From the NCBI RefSeq assembly GCF_009734445.1, contig NZ_CP046457.1, positions 744,001 to 808,000 on the forward strand: 64,000 bases of DNA. Direction: 5' to 3'. The notes below the pieces were generated by a model. The model was not told the origin of the DNA and made no database searches. It saw only the letters and a program-made list of their open reading frames with translations. Below are positions 34,262-43,362 of this stretch, piece after piece. The position numbers were made by a program, and so were the translations under genes. Source of the DNA: Candidatus Syntrophocurvum alkaliphilum (GTDB taxonomy: Bacteria > Bacillota > Syntrophomonadia > Syntrophomonadales > Syntrophomonadaceae). How positions within the stretch are numbered: position 1 is the first letter of the stretch; each line of letters begins with the position of its first letter.

Positions 34262-35194
34262 TTATTCAACTTTATACAATTCACATGACAAATATCGTTC
34301 CCCTGTATCAGGCAATAAAACAACAATGTTTTTATTAATATAATTATCTCTACGTGCAATCTCGGTTGCTGCATGTAGAGTAGCACCAGAAGAAATACCT
34401 ACAATAAGACCTTCTGATTTTGCTACTAAACGTGCAGCCTTAAAAGCATCTTCATTTTCTACTGTAATAATTTCATCTATAATTTCAGTATTTAAAACTT
34501 CAGGTATAAAACCGGCACCAATACCCTGAATCTTATGAGCAGAAGGTTTGCCACCAGATAAAACAGGTGAACTTAAAGGCTCAACAGCAATAATTTTTAT
34601 ATCAGAATTTAAACTTTTTAGTATTTCACCAACTCCAGTTATTGTTCCACCTGTACCTACTCCAGCAATAAATACGTCAATATTTCCTGCCGTATCAGCT
34701 AGTATTTCATTAGCTGTTGTTTTACGGTGTATATCTGGATTAGCCATATTGTTAAACTGTTGCATTATATAAGAGTTTTCTATAGATTTATTTAGATTTT
34801 CTGCTTTTCTTATAGCACCACTCATTCCCTTTTCACCTGGTGTTAATACTAATTCAGCACCAAGTGCTTCAAATAAAAGCTTACGTTCTATACTCATTGT
34901 TTCAGGCATTGTTAAAATAAGCTTATATCCTCTAGATGTAGCAATAGCTGCTAATGCTACACCTGTATTACCACTAGTAGGTTCAATAAGAACTGTTTCC
35001 TTATTAATTAACTCTTTTTCTTCAGCATCTAAAATCATTGCATATGCTATTCTATCTTTTACGCTTCCTGCAGGATTAAAATATTCTAGTTTAGCAATTA
35101 GAGAATTTGATAGGTTATTCTTTTTACTATAGTTTATAAGTTTAAGTAATGGTGTTTTACCAATTAATTCAGTTATGTTATTAGCAATTTTCAT
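34262..35194 (-). CDS. cysK: Cysteine synthase A
   Basis: CysK makes cysteine from O-acetylserine and sulfide using PLP. The 310-residue protein shows the PLP lysine in NPAGSVKDRIAYAMI, the loop PTSGNTGVALAAIATSRGY, the GVGTGGTITGVGEIL phosphate clamp and VLLPDTGERYLS near the end. AGGGAGGGAAAA supports the start at 35194. It is the last gene of the isc cluster, so sulfur assimilation is coupled to cluster assembly. Confidence 0.96.
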   Translation of the reverse strand: MKIANNITELIGKTPLLKLINYSKKNNLSNSLIAKLEYFNPAGSVKDRIAYAMILDAEEKELINKETVLIEPTSGNTGVALAAIATSRGYKLILTMPETMSIERKLLFEALGAELVLTPGEKGMSGAIRKAENLNKSIENSYIMQQFNNMANPDIHRKTTANEILADTAGNIDVFIAGVGTGGTITGVGEILKSLNSDIKIIAVEPLSSPVLSGGKPSAHKIQGIGAGFIPEVLNTEIIDEIITVENEDAFKAARLVAKSEGLIVGISSGATLHAATEIARRDNYINKNIVVLLPDTGERYLSCELYKVE

Positions 35195-35227
35195 GTTTTC
35201 CCTCCCTGGCATTATTAAATTATTTAA

Positions 35228-35590
35228 TTAACGTTTTAAATAATCTTCAATTGCTTTATTAAGTGCATCTGCAGCTAAATTTGAACAGTGCATTTTTGCT
35301 GCAGGTAATCCATCAAGCTCTTTAGCAACTGATTTATTAGTTATTTGCTTTGCTTCTTCTATAGTTTTACCTTTAACCATTTCAGTTATAATACTGCTAG
35401 TAGCTATGGCAGCAGCACAACCAAAAGTTTTAAATTTTGCATCCTTAACAATATTTCCTTCTACATTTATTTTTATATGCATTATATCTCCACATGTAGC
35501 ATTACCAACTTCGCCAATTCCATTAGCTTTTTCTAAATTACCACTATTTCTAGGATTCATAAAATGATCTAATACTTTTTCACTATACAT
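35228..35590 (-). CDS. iscU: Fe-S cluster scaffold IscU/NifU-like
   Basis: This 120-residue protein has the three scaffold cysteines in GEVGNATCGDIMHI, AKFKTFGCAAAIATSS and GLPAAKMHCSNLA, with the following Asp. It is of the short NifU/IscU type used with NifS-like desulfurases in anaerobes. It directly follows iscS (one base between them) and precedes cysK by about 30 bases. Confidence 0.95.
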   Translation of the reverse strand: MYSEKVLDHFMNPRNSGNLEKANGIGEVGNATCGDIMHIKINVEGNIVKDAKFKTFGCAAAIATSSIITEMVKGKTIEEAKQITNKSVAKELDGLPAAKMHCSNLAADALNKAIEDYLKR

Positions 35591-36760
35591 TTATTCTCCT
35601 CCTCTTAAAAATAACGGTGACATTTCTCTTAATTTGTTTACAATTTCAATTAATGTATTTGCAACGAATTTAATTTCCTTTTCAGTATTATCTTTTCCTA
35701 AGGTCAATCGTAATGAACCATGTGCAATTTCATGTGGTAGTCCAATGGCACGAAGAACGTGTGATGGTTCTAAAGCACCTGAAGTACAAGCTGAACCACT
35801 TGAAGCCATAATTCCTTTAGCATCAAGCATTAATATAATTGATTCACCTTCTATATATTTAAAACATAAACTCAATACACCAGGTAATTTACAATCAGGA
35901 TGACCAGTTACAAAAGTATCAGGTATATTATCAATAATAGTATCTTGTAATTGTTTAGTTAGATTATTAATTTTATCATTACGTGATTTCAGGTTTAATT
36001 TTGCTAATCTAGCAGCTTCACCAAAGCCAACTATACCTGAAACGTTTTCTGTTCCTGACCTAAGATTACGTTCTTGACTACCACCATGTATAAATTTTTC
36101 TATTTTTGTTTTTTTCTTTATATATAAACATCCAATTCCCTTAGGTCCGTATAGTTTATGACTAGATGCTGATAGTAAATCTACTCCTAATTCCTTAACA
36201 TCAACTAAGATTTTGCCCATAGATTGTACAGCATCAGTATGAAATGCACTTCCTGCTTCATGAGCTATTTCTACTAACTCCCTTATAGGTTGAATAGTGC
36301 CAATTTCATTGTTTGAGTGCATAATAGAAACTAAAGAAGTAGAATTTTTTATAGCATTTTTAAGTTCTGCTTTACTTACAAGTCCATATTGGTCTACTGG
36401 TAACAAAGTTATTTCAAAACCATTCTTTTCTAAGTACTTACAAGTTTCTAAAACTGCAGGGTGCTCAATCATAGATGTAATAAAATGATTTCCTTTGTGA
36501 CGATTAGCTAACATATATGATATTATAGCTTGGTTATTAGCTTCTGTACCTCCGCTAGTAAAATAAATTTCATCTGAAGATGCGTTTAACAAATTAGCTA
36601 TGTTATTTCTAGCTTCTTCGATAGCATGTTTTGATTTTTGTCCTAATGAATAAACACTAGATGGATTACCAAACATCTCACAAAAATATGGTTTCATTTT
36701 TTCAAAGACTTCAACATCAACTGGAGTTGTAGCACCATGATCCATGTATATTAAGTTCAT
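35591..36760 (-). CDS. iscS: Cysteine desulfurase IscS/NifS
   Basis: The 389-residue protein starts MNLIYMDHGATTPVDVEVFE and shows the PLP lysine in LSASSHKLYGPKGIG, and the catalytic Cys loop MASSGSACTSGALEPSHVLR. It gives sulfur for iron-sulfur clusters to the IscU next door. The start at 36760 has GGAGGTGACCC upstream. The short active-site loop is of the NifS/IscS group I type. Confidence 0.96.
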   Translation of the reverse strand: MNLIYMDHGATTPVDVEVFEKMKPYFCEMFGNPSSVYSLGQKSKHAIEEARNNIANLLNASSDEIYFTSGGTEANNQAIISYMLANRHKGNHFITSMIEHPAVLETCKYLEKNGFEITLLPVDQYGLVSKAELKNAIKNSTSLVSIMHSNNEIGTIQPIRELVEIAHEAGSAFHTDAVQSMGKILVDVKELGVDLLSASSHKLYGPKGIGCLYIKKKTKIEKFIHGGSQERNLRSGTENVSGIVGFGEAARLAKLNLKSRNDKINNLTKQLQDTIIDNIPDTFVTGHPDCKLPGVLSLCFKYIEGESIILMLDAKGIMASSGSACTSGALEPSHVLRAIGLPHEIAHGSLRLTLGKDNTEKEIKFVANTLIEIVNKLREMSPLFLRGGE

Positions 36761-36782
36761 AAGGGTCACCTCCAAAATATTA

Positions 36783-37208
36783 TTAAAATTTTATTGATTT
36801 TTGTTCATTTAATAAATCTTTCAAAGTATAAGAGTTTAATATATCTGTTACACAATCACGCACTTTATACCATATATTTTTTGTTACACAACTTTCAAAA
36901 CGGTTGCATTTCTCTGGAGAAGATTCATTTACACAATCAACAGGTGCTATTGGACCTTCGAGAACACGAATAATATCTAAAACAGTAATTTCAGATGGTT
37001 TTTTACCTAAAATATAACCACCTTGAGAGCCACGTATACTTTTTAGTAAACCTGCTTGTTTTAATGGTAATAATAACTGTTCTAAATAACGTACCGATAA
37101 ATCTTGTCTTTGGGCTATTGTTTTACTCGGAATTGGGTCATTGTTTTCATTAGATGCAATTTCAATCATAGCTCTTAAGCCATACCTGCTTTTAGTAGAA
37201 AATTTCAA
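36783..37208 (-). CDS. iscR: Rrf2-family regulator, IscR-like
   Basis: This 141-residue protein has an N-terminal winged helix (STKSRYGLRAMIEIASNEN and QRQDLSVRYLEQLLLPLKQA) and three cysteines in PVDCVNESSPEKCNRFESC, spaced for a 2Fe-2S cluster as in IscR. It heads the iscS-iscU-cysK operon and so probably represses it when clusters are plentiful. CymR-type proteins lack these cysteines, which argues for IscR. Confidence 0.92.
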   Translation of the reverse strand: MKFSTKSRYGLRAMIEIASNENNDPIPSKTIAQRQDLSVRYLEQLLLPLKQAGLLKSIRGSQGGYILGKKPSEITVLDIIRVLEGPIAPVDCVNESSPEKCNRFESCVTKNIWYKVRDCVTDILNSYTLKDLLNEQKSIKF

Positions 37209-37318
37209 ATTTTATACCCCTTTTAATATAACTTTTTTCACAACAAACTCTACTATATTTATAGGAATTGTAGTATAAAAAAATAATTGTTTCAAGTTCA
37301 AATTAATTTTTATATATA

Positions 37319-37344
37319 AAACAGTAGGCAAAAGCCTACTGTTT
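37319..37344 (-). terminator. Hairpin after the YkuS-like gene
   Basis: AAACAGTAGGC (37319-37329) pairs with GCCTACTGTTT (37334-37344) with a four-base loop. The minus strand continues into TTATATATAAAAA, so it can end the gene at 37352. Confidence 0.75.
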
Positions 37345-37351
37345 AGAAGTT

Positions 37352-37591
37352 TTATTGACTTGTAATATCTGTTAATATTTGTTCAGGTGTTTTTCCTAGA
37401 GCATTTATAACGGGTACTTTTACGGCTAATTCTTGCATACCCATTAAATTTTCATCTGCACCTGAAATAACAACCGCTAATATTTGTTTTTCGAATGCAT
37501 CTTCTACAGGTATTACTTGATACCCATTTGTATTAAGATAATCTTTAACATGACTTAAATTACCTTCTACAGCTACTAATTTGCTATCCAT
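37352..37591 (-). CDS. YkuS-like UPF0180 family protein
   Basis: This 79-residue soluble protein (VAVEGNLSHVKDYLNTNGYQ, AVVISGADENLMGMQELAV) matches the UPF0180/YkuS family of Firmicutes, whose function is not known. The compact alpha/beta pattern fits. AGGTGAAATA supports its ATG. It sits between the ISC cluster and the metal ATPase, with its own terminator. Confidence 0.8.
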   Translation of the reverse strand: MDSKLVAVEGNLSHVKDYLNTNGYQVIPVEDAFEKQILAVVISGADENLMGMQELAVKVPVINALGKTPEQILTDITSQ

Positions 37592-37653
37592 TATTTCACC
37601 TCCATAGGAATTATTTAATGAATAACATTAGTATTGTTAATTAATAGATAATT

Positions 37654-39867
37654 TTATTCACTCATTAAAATTCTCATGGAATTCAATATGGCTAAAATAG
37701 AAACACCTACATCTGCAAATATAGCTGCCCACATTGTGGCTAAACCAAAGACCCCAAGAGATAATACAAGTGCCTTAATACCTAGTGCAAAAACAATATT
37801 TTGCCATACAATTGTTTTTGTTTTCTTAGCTACTTGTAAGCCTTTTAATAACTTTGAAGGTTCATCAGTCATTAATACTACATCTGCTGCTTCTATAGCT
37901 GCATCAGAGCCAATTCCACCCATAGCTATTCCTATATCAGCTCTAGCTAAAACCGGAGCATCATTAATTCCATCACCTATAAAAGCTAAATGCTTATTTT
38001 CACCTTTTTGACTATCTAATTTTTCTAGTTGCTCAACCTTTTGATGTGGAAGTAGTTCGGCATAAACTTCATCTATACCAAGAGAATTTCCAATAGCTAA
38101 TCCTACAGATTGATTATCTCCAGTTAACATAACTGTTTTGTTAATGCCAAATTTCTTTAATTTATCAATTGTATCTTTTGAATCTTCTTTGATAGTGTCA
38201 GCGATCATAATATAGCCAACATATTGTCCATTTATAGCAACATACACAATTGTACCTGGTTGATTAATCTCTTCACACTCAATATTTTCTTTTAGCATTA
38301 ATTTATAATTACCTACAACTACTTTAGTATCATTCATAATAATTTTATTACCATGTCCAGATATTTCTTCATAATGATTAATTTTTTCTTCAATTGGTTG
38401 TTTACCATATGCTTCTAAAATAGAAGAAGCAATTGGATGATTAGAAAAAGATTCAGCATAAGCTGCTAGTTCTAACAATTCATCACCAGAAACAGTATTA
38501 ATCGGATTAATAGAAGTAACCTTAAAATTACCTTTAGTTAATGTTCCAGTTTTATCAAAAACAATTGTATCCACAAAATTTAATGCTTCTAAATAATTAC
38601 CACCTTTTACTAAAATACCTTTTTTTGAGGCGGAGCCAATACCGGCAAAAAATCCTAATGGTATTGATAATACTAATGCACATGGACAAGAAATAACTAA
38701 AAATATAAGTGCTCTATAAATCCAATCATTAAAACTAGCGCCAGGTATAGCTAGTGGTGGAATTATAGCTATAGCAATAGCTGCAAATACTACTATAGGA
38801 GTATATACTTTTGCAAACTTAGTTATAAAATTCTCAGTTGGTGCTTTATTAGTACTAGCATTTTCTACTAATTCTAATATTTTAGATACAGTGGAGTCTT
38901 CAAATTCTTTAGTAACTTTAATATGAAGCAAACCATTTAAATTTATAGAACCAGCTAATACTTCTCCTCCTTGAGATACATCACGAGGAATTGACTCGCC
39001 GGTTAATGCTTTTGTGTCTATCATAGAAGAACCTTCGGATATAATTCCATCTAATGGAATCTTTTCCCCCGGTTTTACTGCTATAATATCATTGATCTTT
39101 ATTTGCTCTGGAGAAACTTTAACTATGGAGCCATTTTTCATTAAATTTGCATAATCAGGTCTAATATCCATTAAATCCGCAATAGATTCTCTTGATCTAT
39201 TAACTGCAATATCCTGTAAGAGATCACCAGTTTGGAAAAAAATCATTACAGCTACTGCTTCTGGATATTGTTGTATAGCAAAAGCGCCTATTGTAGCAAC
39301 AGACAGTAAAAAGTTTTCATCAAATACTTGTCCAGTTCGAATATTATTTACGGCTCTTAATAAAATATCTGTTCCCACTATTAAGTAAGCGGCAATAAAT
39401 AATGTAAGCTGGGTAACAAATGTTAAATCTAAAACCATAGCAAAAAGAAAAATAACTGTAGCTATAGCTATTCTAGCTACTTTTAACTTAAGTTGTTTGT
39501 TTGCTAATATAGACGAAAAATTATTAACTAAATTTTTTTCATAACCTAGTCTTTCTTTTTCATCCTTGTCTACTAGCTCAACAAAGGATTCAATATTTTT
39601 TATTATATTTTTACTTGAAAAGATAATTTTATCGAATTTACTGGGATCATTAATATCTAATATTAATGTTTTAGTAAAAAAATTAATTGATGCTCTTGAT
39701 ACTCCATCTAGCATATTAATTTTTTCTTCCATTTTTGTAGCACAACTAGCACACCCTAAACCCTCAAGTATAAACTCTTTTCGAATGGAGGTTTTGTTAT
39801 TTTGACCGTTCATGTAATCATTCTCCTGTTCGAGTGCTAGTTTATCTATTTTAACCATTGTTGACAT
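37654..39867 (-). CDS. cadA: Heavy-metal P1B-type ATPase (Zn/Cd/Pb exporter)
   Basis: The 737-residue pump has an N-terminal HMA domain (GLGCASCATKMEEKI, Cys pair), the phosphatase loop ALTGESIPRDVS, the CPC motif in LVISCPCALVLSIPLG, the phosphorylation site FDKTGTLTKGNF and GDGINDAPVLARAD. The CPC motif and helix pattern, with an ArsR-family regulator directly upstream, point to group P1B-2 export of Zn2+, Cd2+ or Pb2+. Start 39867 has GAGGAGGTC ten bases before. Confidence 0.94.
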   Translation of the reverse strand: MSTMVKIDKLALEQENDYMNGQNNKTSIRKEFILEGLGCASCATKMEEKINMLDGVSRASINFFTKTLILDINDPSKFDKIIFSSKNIIKNIESFVELVDKDEKERLGYEKNLVNNFSSILANKQLKLKVARIAIATVIFLFAMVLDLTFVTQLTLFIAAYLIVGTDILLRAVNNIRTGQVFDENFLLSVATIGAFAIQQYPEAVAVMIFFQTGDLLQDIAVNRSRESIADLMDIRPDYANLMKNGSIVKVSPEQIKINDIIAVKPGEKIPLDGIISEGSSMIDTKALTGESIPRDVSQGGEVLAGSINLNGLLHIKVTKEFEDSTVSKILELVENASTNKAPTENFITKFAKVYTPIVVFAAIAIAIIPPLAIPGASFNDWIYRALIFLVISCPCALVLSIPLGFFAGIGSASKKGILVKGGNYLEALNFVDTIVFDKTGTLTKGNFKVTSINPINTVSGDELLELAAYAESFSNHPIASSILEAYGKQPIEEKINHYEEISGHGNKIIMNDTKVVVGNYKLMLKENIECEEINQPGTIVYVAINGQYVGYIMIADTIKEDSKDTIDKLKKFGINKTVMLTGDNQSVGLAIGNSLGIDEVYAELLPHQKVEQLEKLDSQKGENKHLAFIGDGINDAPVLARADIGIAMGGIGSDAAIEAADVVLMTDEPSKLLKGLQVAKKTKTIVWQNIVFALGIKALVLSLGVFGLATMWAAIFADVGVSILAILNSMRILMSE

Positions 39868-39896
39868 GAATTATAGACCTCCTCTTCCCCATTAAT

Positions 39897-40256
39897 CTAT
39901 TCGGTTACATGCTCATATCCTTGTGAAAAAAGTGTACTAATATGATCATCATCTAATGAATAATAAACTACTTTTCCTTTTCTACGAAACTTCACAAGTT
40001 TTTGACCACGTAGAATTCTTAGTTGATGTGAAACTGCTGATTGACTAACACCGATTACAGCTGCTATGTCACATACACATAAATCTTTTTGCATTAATGC
40101 ATAAATTACTTTAATTCTAGTTGGATCTCCTAGCACTTTAAATAGTTCTGCTAGTGACTTTGCAGTTTCTTCATTAAGCATATTTTTTGATACTTCTTCT
40201 ACATATTCCTCATGAATACAGTGAATTTGGCATGTATCTATATGGTTTTTATCCAT
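39897..40256 (-). CDS. cadC: ArsR/SmtB-family metal-sensing repressor (CadC-like)
   Basis: This 119-residue protein has the winged helix VCDIAAVIGVSQSAVSHQLRIL, the metal-binding pair DLCVCD and extra Cys/His near its N-terminus (TCQIHCIHEEY), as in CadC. The alpha5-type site YYSLDDDHISTLF is also there. It controls the ATPase gene that follows by 29 bases. ATG at 40256 follows GAGGGGGATAAGT. Confidence 0.92.
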   Translation of the reverse strand: MDKNHIDTCQIHCIHEEYVEEVSKNMLNEETAKSLAELFKVLGDPTRIKVIYALMQKDLCVCDIAAVIGVSQSAVSHQLRILRGQKLVKFRRKGKVVYYSLDDDHISTLFSQGYEHVTE

Positions 40257-40283
40257 ACTTATCCCCCTCAACAACTTAACAAA

Positions 40284-40297
40284 TGAACATCTATTCA
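40284..40297 (-). promoter_or_regulatory. SmtB/ArsR-type operator
   Basis: TGAACATCTATTCA fits the 12-2-12 SmtB-family operator (TGAA-N6-TTCA) and lies about 30 bases upstream of the regulator start. On the minus strand TTGACA (complement of 40333-40338) with TATCGT 17 bases later is a possible promoter just before it, so binding should block the operon. Confidence 0.65.
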
Positions 40298-40388
40298 GAT
40301 GATAATATAACGATACTTATGAAAAATAAAACTGTCAATGTGAATAAATAACAATGAATAGGATATATTTTAAAAAAAAAGCTGATAC

Positions 40389-40519
40389 TGCTGCAAAAAG
40401 TGACTACAAAAAACTAAAGGCTGAGCAAACATGTTTATCTAAGTCTCGAATAGCAAGGCGTAGTGCATAGATCACGGCTAAGTATAAATAAACTGATTAG
40501 TTTTTCACAGTAAAACCAA
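40389..40519 (+). repeat. Dispersed intergenic repeat, copy 6
   Basis: The A end is well kept: CTGCAAAAAGTGACTAC, then AGGCTGAGCAAACATGTTTA, CTAAGTCTCGAATAGCAAGGC and ATAGATCACGGCTAAGTATAAA. The B end is reduced to TTTTTCACAGTAAAACC. The area 40298-40595 has no gene besides this element. Confidence 0.85.
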
Positions 40520-40595
40520 ATCTTAAAAAAACAAAAAAAGAAAGCAAAAAGCTTTCCTAACAGATAACTTATATATTATTATCTACAAAGACATT

Positions 40596-40994
40596 CTATC
40601 CTAATTTATATTTAAGCCAATCTCCTGATTTGATTTTAGTCCCTATTAATGGGAGTTTATTTTTATCTTTCCATAAATAAACATAAGTTTCCTTTTTTTC
40701 TGAGCCAGTTTGAGCTATTGTTTTAACTCGTATATATAAATTATTTTTATTTTTATAACCATAATAACCTTCATAGTCATCAAGTCTGGGTAAGATTACA
40801 TTTATTTTTTTTAATGTTAAGAGTTCACCATATACAAAACCTTTTCCTAATATTACTGCCGGATATCCATATGGAAGGTCATATAATATTCCTCTTATTT
40901 TAGCGACTTCTCTTTTTAAAACAAAATCATTAATAAGTTCATAACTTCCCATATCAGATCTTAAAGTACCATAGACAAAAACTCTATTTAACAT
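40596..40994 (-). CDS. Gamma-glutamylcyclotransferase-like (YtfP/AIG2) protein
   Basis: This 132-residue protein begins LNRVFVYGTLRSDMGSY, the binding loop of the GGCT/AIG2 family (YGTL), with PAVILGKGFVYGELLTL and LPRLDDYEGYYG later, where the Glu should be catalytic. Members cleave gamma-glutamyl amines or peptides. Start at 40994 is less certain than usual: AGGGGA is thirteen bases upstream, while the ATG at 41006 touches it. Confidence 0.85.
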   Translation of the reverse strand: MLNRVFVYGTLRSDMGSYELINDFVLKREVAKIRGILYDLPYGYPAVILGKGFVYGELLTLKKINVILPRLDDYEGYYGYKNKNNLYIRVKTIAQTGSEKKETYVYLWKDKNKLPLIGTKIKSGDWLKYKLG

Positions 40995-41060
40995 AGTAAT
41001 AATCATTCCCCTAGTTTTTGTTATAGTTTATACAAATTTAATTAAAGATGTTAAAAATAT

Positions 41061-41780
41061 TTAGTCATTAAAACCAGGGATTTCAGAACTGTCTATTACC
41101 TCATACTTATCTCTGTCTGAATCAACAAAGTGCCACCATTCAAAAAAGATGCTTTCAAAGCCATTATTTATCATTATTTCTTCTAAAAGAATTGAATTTT
41201 CAGCGGCTTCTTGTGGGATATCAGTATAGTCTCGATTAGCTCTAGGTGTAAAATCATCAAATTCACTAGGCATAAGTAATTCATATCCTTCATTATCTAC
41301 TAATGTAACATCTACAGCTGCCCCAGTAGAGTGAAATGAGTAACCTGTATGTGGATTTGCAACATATCTTGAATCAGGCATAATTTCCCATAATTTAAAT
41401 TGAGCTTCTGGTGGTCTATATGGGTCCCAAACCTTAAGTGAATATCCGTGTTGCTCTGCTTCGTTCTGAGCATTATTTAATTTTTCAGCAGTTCCTCTTC
41501 TAAGATACGCAATATCAGTATCATATACCGATTCTCCAAATACATTATTATCAGTTGCATATCTTAACTCAATTATTACATTAGGTGCAATTTCATTTAT
41601 TTCAACCATATCATAAGGTGATGTTTCTACAACTTCTGTATTTGGTTTATTTGTTGGTTTTTCTTCAAGTGCTTCTTTTTTTACAGGCATTTGTTCTAAA
41701 TTATAAGAAACAAAAAACAAATACATTATTGCTAAAACAGAAAACGTTAATAAATTTCTTCGATTAAACCAATTTTTCAT
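41061..41780 (-). CDS. VanX-like D-alanyl-D-alanine dipeptidase (M15D)
   Basis: The 239-residue protein has an N-terminal membrane segment (NLLTFSVLAIMYLFFVSYNL) and a zinc peptidase domain. VWDPYRPPEAQFKLWEI, FHSTGAAVDVTLVD (zinc His and Asp), and IFFEWWHFVDSD (catalytic Glu and zinc His) are the M15D motifs. It should act outside the membrane on D-Ala-D-Ala or peptidoglycan fragments. No van regulatory or ligase genes are near, so it is not evidence of glycopeptide resistance. GGAGGTAGG supports the start. Confidence 0.9.
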   Translation of the reverse strand: MKNWFNRRNLLTFSVLAIMYLFFVSYNLEQMPVKKEALEEKPTNKPNTEVVETSPYDMVEINEIAPNVIIELRYATDNNVFGESVYDTDIAYLRRGTAEKLNNAQNEAEQHGYSLKVWDPYRPPEAQFKLWEIMPDSRYVANPHTGYSFHSTGAAVDVTLVDNEGYELLMPSEFDDFTPRANRDYTDIPQEAAENSILLEEIMINNGFESIFFEWWHFVDSDRDKYEVIDSSEIPGFND

Positions 41781-41968
41781 TTAATCCTACCTCCGCAAAA
41801 ATTTACTTATTTGTATTTTTGTCATTGTTTTATTAAAAATACCCAAAACACATGTTTGGGCACTGGGAAATTATATTTCATAATAAATTATTTCTAAAAC
41901 TATAAAATGTTTTATATTACAAAAGTAGCATTAGAAACAGTTTTTAATTAAGATAATAAAATAAAAAA

Positions 41969-42002
41969 CCTGTGATTAAAGGTAAATCCCTTCAATCACA
42001 GG
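41969..42002 (-). terminator. Terminator after the GH18 gene
   Basis: CCTGTGATT (41969-41977) pairs with AATCACAGG (41994-42002). On the minus strand TTTTTTATTTT follows. Confidence 0.82.
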
Positions 42003-42025
42003 AATTATAGTTCAACAAGAATTAT

Positions 42026-43279
42026 TTAATTAGTTATAATGTTAGTCTTTAATAAGTCCCATTTTTCTTCAGCAACTAAACCTAATCTCCATATTGCTAT
42101 ACCATATAAGTCATAACGTTTAGCTATACCAATTTTAGGTAATAAGCTTTCATATGATTCACTTGGTATAGAAATACCTAAAATTATTTTTTCTTTATCA
42201 ACTTTTTCTAAGGCAAGTTCTATAGCTTCAATTACTAAGTGAATCGGCTCTGGTTTGGGACCATAATCATATGCCATTATAATGATTTTATCTGCATATT
42301 TACCTAACTCACTATAATCATAACCTTTATAATAGCTATTTAAAGGATGTAATGTAAGAGTTAATTTTTTATCTAATTCTGTTAACTCTTTATAAAGCAA
42401 TCTCACAAAATTGTTAAAATCCTCTTGTGTTTTTTTAAGCTCCTCATTTTTATCACTCAATCCTAAACCTTCTAAATCTAAATTGACACCGTCATACATA
42501 TATACTTCATCAATTATTGAAGAAATAAGGTTATTAACTTTATCTTCATTTTGTAAAATGTTATTTAATTGCCTATTTTTATTTGTAGCATGAATTACCA
42601 TTTCAGTAGTTATATTATATTCTTCAGCTTTAGTTAAAACAATTTCATAACCACTTGGTTTTTGCCATCCTGTTTTACTGTTAGTTGTTAGCATTCCTTC
42701 ATCGGTAAGGCCATACCAACCAAGTGCTAATGAATCAATAACATCTGTATTACCTTTTTCAGTTTGGGGATAAGGTGTACCAAACAAATCAGTCCAACTA
42801 CTTGTTTGAGAATCACCTAAGGCATAAAATCCAGTGACATTCATATCAGTGGGAAATGACTTTATAACTACTTTTCTTTCACTATTTTTCCAATTAACTT
42901 CACAACCAAAAGATTCCGCAAAAAATCTCGCTGGTATTAATGTCCTATCATCTATTATAACTGGAGCAGAATCTAAATTATAAGGTTTATCATTAATATA
43001 GGCGATATCATTATCTATTTGTAATCTAATTAATGTATTATCATTCCAAGCACTTACAGTGCGACTTTCACTGTGCCAATCTACATCTATGTTTAATGAT
43101 TCAGCAATAGCTCGAAAAGGCACCATTGTACGGTCATTTGCAATTTGTGGATTTACATCAAAATCTACTTGTAATCCATCAATTGTAACTCTAATTTCGT
43201 CATCATTTGCCATAGTATAATTGGGAAAAAACATAATTAAAGTTAGAATAGTAATTAACACCAAAAATATTTTTTTCAT
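42026..43279 (-). CDS. Exported GH18 glycoside hydrolase with copper-amine-oxidase-N domain
   Basis: The 417-residue protein has a signal peptide (KIFLVLITILTLIMFFPNY) and a Cu_amine_oxidN1 domain (about 25-130; VDFDVNPQIANDRTMVPFRA, IIDDRTLIPARFFAESFG) that usually anchors exported proteins. It then has a glycosyl hydrolase 18 domain with YDGVNLDLEGL, where the DxxLDxE pattern keeps the catalytic Glu, and IIIMAYDYGPKP. Related proteins act on spore cortex or cell-wall glycans. ATG at 43279 follows GAGGATAAAT. Confidence 0.9.
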   Translation of the reverse strand: MKKIFLVLITILTLIMFFPNYTMANDDEIRVTIDGLQVDFDVNPQIANDRTMVPFRAIAESLNIDVDWHSESRTVSAWNDNTLIRLQIDNDIAYINDKPYNLDSAPVIIDDRTLIPARFFAESFGCEVNWKNSERKVVIKSFPTDMNVTGFYALGDSQTSSWTDLFGTPYPQTEKGNTDVIDSLALGWYGLTDEGMLTTNSKTGWQKPSGYEIVLTKAEEYNITTEMVIHATNKNRQLNNILQNEDKVNNLISSIIDEVYMYDGVNLDLEGLGLSDKNEELKKTQEDFNNFVRLLYKELTELDKKLTLTLHPLNSYYKGYDYSELGKYADKIIIMAYDYGPKPEPIHLVIEAIELALEKVDKEKIILGISIPSESYESLLPKIGIAKRYDLYGIAIWRLGLVAEEKWDLLKTNIITN

Positions 43280-43362
43280 ATTATTTATCCTCATTTTTTA
43301 TTTTAATTTAATTATAGGATAAGTATATAATATATGGCAAGAAATCATAGGAGGATTAAACT

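Noticed and set aside
37676-38011. 111-codon frame opposite the metal ATPase
   Set aside because: It lies against conserved ATPase motifs and has no start signal.
41061-41780. Glycopeptide resistance from the VanX-like gene
   Set aside because: No VanH, VanA-type ligase or VanRS genes are near, and such dipeptidases have ordinary wall roles.
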